From Colidextribacter sp. OB.20 (GTDB lineage Bacteria; Bacillota; Clostridia; Oscillospirales; Oscillospiraceae), in NCBI RefSeq assembly GCF_009911595.1, contig NZ_QWKG01000014.1, positions 19,416-83,415 on the forward strand: 64,000 nt of DNA, read 5' to 3'. Numbering within the stretch: the first letter of the stretch is position 1; every line of letters starts with the position of its first letter. Made by a program: the position numbers and the translations under genes. Positions 63,544 through 64,000 of this stretch are shown here, piece after piece. The notes below the pieces were generated by a model, which worked only from the letters and a program-made list of their open reading frames with translations, had not been told where the DNA came from and did not search any database.

Positions 63544-63854
63544 CAACAAAGGCAACCATCACCGCCGCCGCCGTAAACGTCCGCTTCCGCAGTGATTTTG
63601 TGTCGGTCGGGAAATCCGCCGAGAAAAGTCAGCACAAGAGCAAGCAAGGGTATTTTCCCAAAACCATCCCCCCGGCCTCTGGCGGTTCCCTATGGGCTGG
63701 GGCAGTAGTCACAGGGGAAAGTACACCAGAGCGCAAAGGCGAGGCTTTAAGCCTCATTTATGCGTTCTTATTTTTTGTAATTCGGCCTATCCTTGCTAAT
63801 CATAAATGCAGAAAATGGGTTCAAAAACTGGCACAGGAAACGCTTGAAAAATGA
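63480..63854 (+). CDS. Possible hypothetical protein, start doubtful
   Basis: 124 codons; the first 20 or so lie in the tandem repeat and are probably not coding. The later part (FPKTIPPASGGSLWAGAVVT, LIYAFLFFVIRPIL) has a hydrophobic segment. Not recognised; may be a remnant. Confidence 0.3.
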   Translation: MQLERLSEVKNYTRAIRGCSITTKATITAAAVNVRFRSDFVSVGKSAEKSQHKSKQGYFPKTIPPASGGSLWAGAVVTGESTPERKGEALSLIYAFLFFVIRPILANHKCRKWVQKLAQETLEK

Positions 63855-63929
63855 CAGTAAATACAAGACTTTTACAGAGTGACAATATGGTATCTAAGAG
63901 AATTATAGAGGCTACATTATAGCGACAGT

Positions 63930-63958
63930 TTGCTGTAAAAAAATTTTTATGATATAAT
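63930..63958 (+). promoter_or_regulatory. Strong promoter at the right edge
   Basis: TTGCTG (63930-63935), 17 nt, TATAAT (63953-63958), then AGAAAGGAG at about 63972. The gene it drives starts beyond base 64000. Confidence 0.65.
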
Positions 63959-64000
63959 ATAAGAAATTAAGAAGAAAGGAGTCCTGCAAACAAAAGTCAA

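Noticed and set aside
63928..64000. Antibiotic-resistance gene leader
   Set aside because: Only a promoter and ribosome binding site are visible; the gene lies outside the window, so naming it would be a guess.

Overview
The window is from a Gram-positive, gut-type member of the Clostridia, probably Oscillospiraceae-like. This is inferred from the GAG/CTG-rich host codon use, the large hybrid sensor kinases, a free-standing Spo0A-type DNA-binding domain, an ECF sigma/anti-sigma pair and sigma-A promoters with extended -10 boxes. It has three parts: host chromosome (1-6353 and 52558-58880), a complete contractile-tailed prophage of about 46 kb (6354-52557), and a degraded mobile element (about 58880-64000).

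Host left flank: a hybrid histidine kinase cut by the window edge, a Spo0A C-terminal-domain protein, an XRE regulator, and an anti-sigma-like membrane protein with its ECF sigma factor. Host right flank: a broken secreted-protein gene, two more hybrid histidine kinases and an ArsB/SLC13-type anion transporter.

Prophage, left to right: tyrosine integrase with a possible small RNA beside it; a lysogeny switch (XRE repressor, at least five operators, XRE Cro-like protein); an early/replication block (SprT-like protease, PAPS-reductase-like protein, sigma region 2-like protein, SNF2 helicase, Gp157-like, DUF1599-like, ThyX, HNH and VRR-NUC nucleases, a PD-(D/E)XK nuclease-ATPase fusion, DUF669 ssDNA-binding protein, short family B DNA polymerase, D5 primase/helicase, methyltransferase, MazG-like). 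The block is bracketed by two copies of an iteron array. Next come packaging (TerS, TerL), portal, a tRNA-Glu, a minor head protein fused to a zinc-protease domain, scaffold, capsid, connectors and a PBSX-like contractile tail set (sheath, tube, G/GT chaperone with a -1 slippery site, tape measure, LysM, hub, baseplate). A tail fibre is diversified by a full diversity-generating retroelement (VR, RHH gene, avd, TR, reverse transcriptase). Two distal tail genes, holin and a two-domain endolysin end the prophage.

The retroelement is the clearest special system. VR (46974-47102) and TR (48042-48170) are 129 bp each and differ at ten positions, every one an adenine in TR. Three GC-rich 4-nt-loop hairpins follow VR. 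Other notable points: the putative attachment core is the extended -10 box of a host promoter, and the phage right end appears to supply a replacement -35 under an 18-bp palindrome; a possible 88-nt RNA displays in a loop an 11-nt complement of the integrase ribosome binding site; and four genes carry single-base frameshifts at homopolymers, either assembly errors or real lesions.

The right-hand element is AT-richer, with an IS3-family remnant, a frameshifted tyrosine integrase, a lipoprotein, an XRE regulator, a serine recombinase behind res-like sites, and tandem repeats of about 135 bp. The window ends just after a strong promoter whose gene lies outside.
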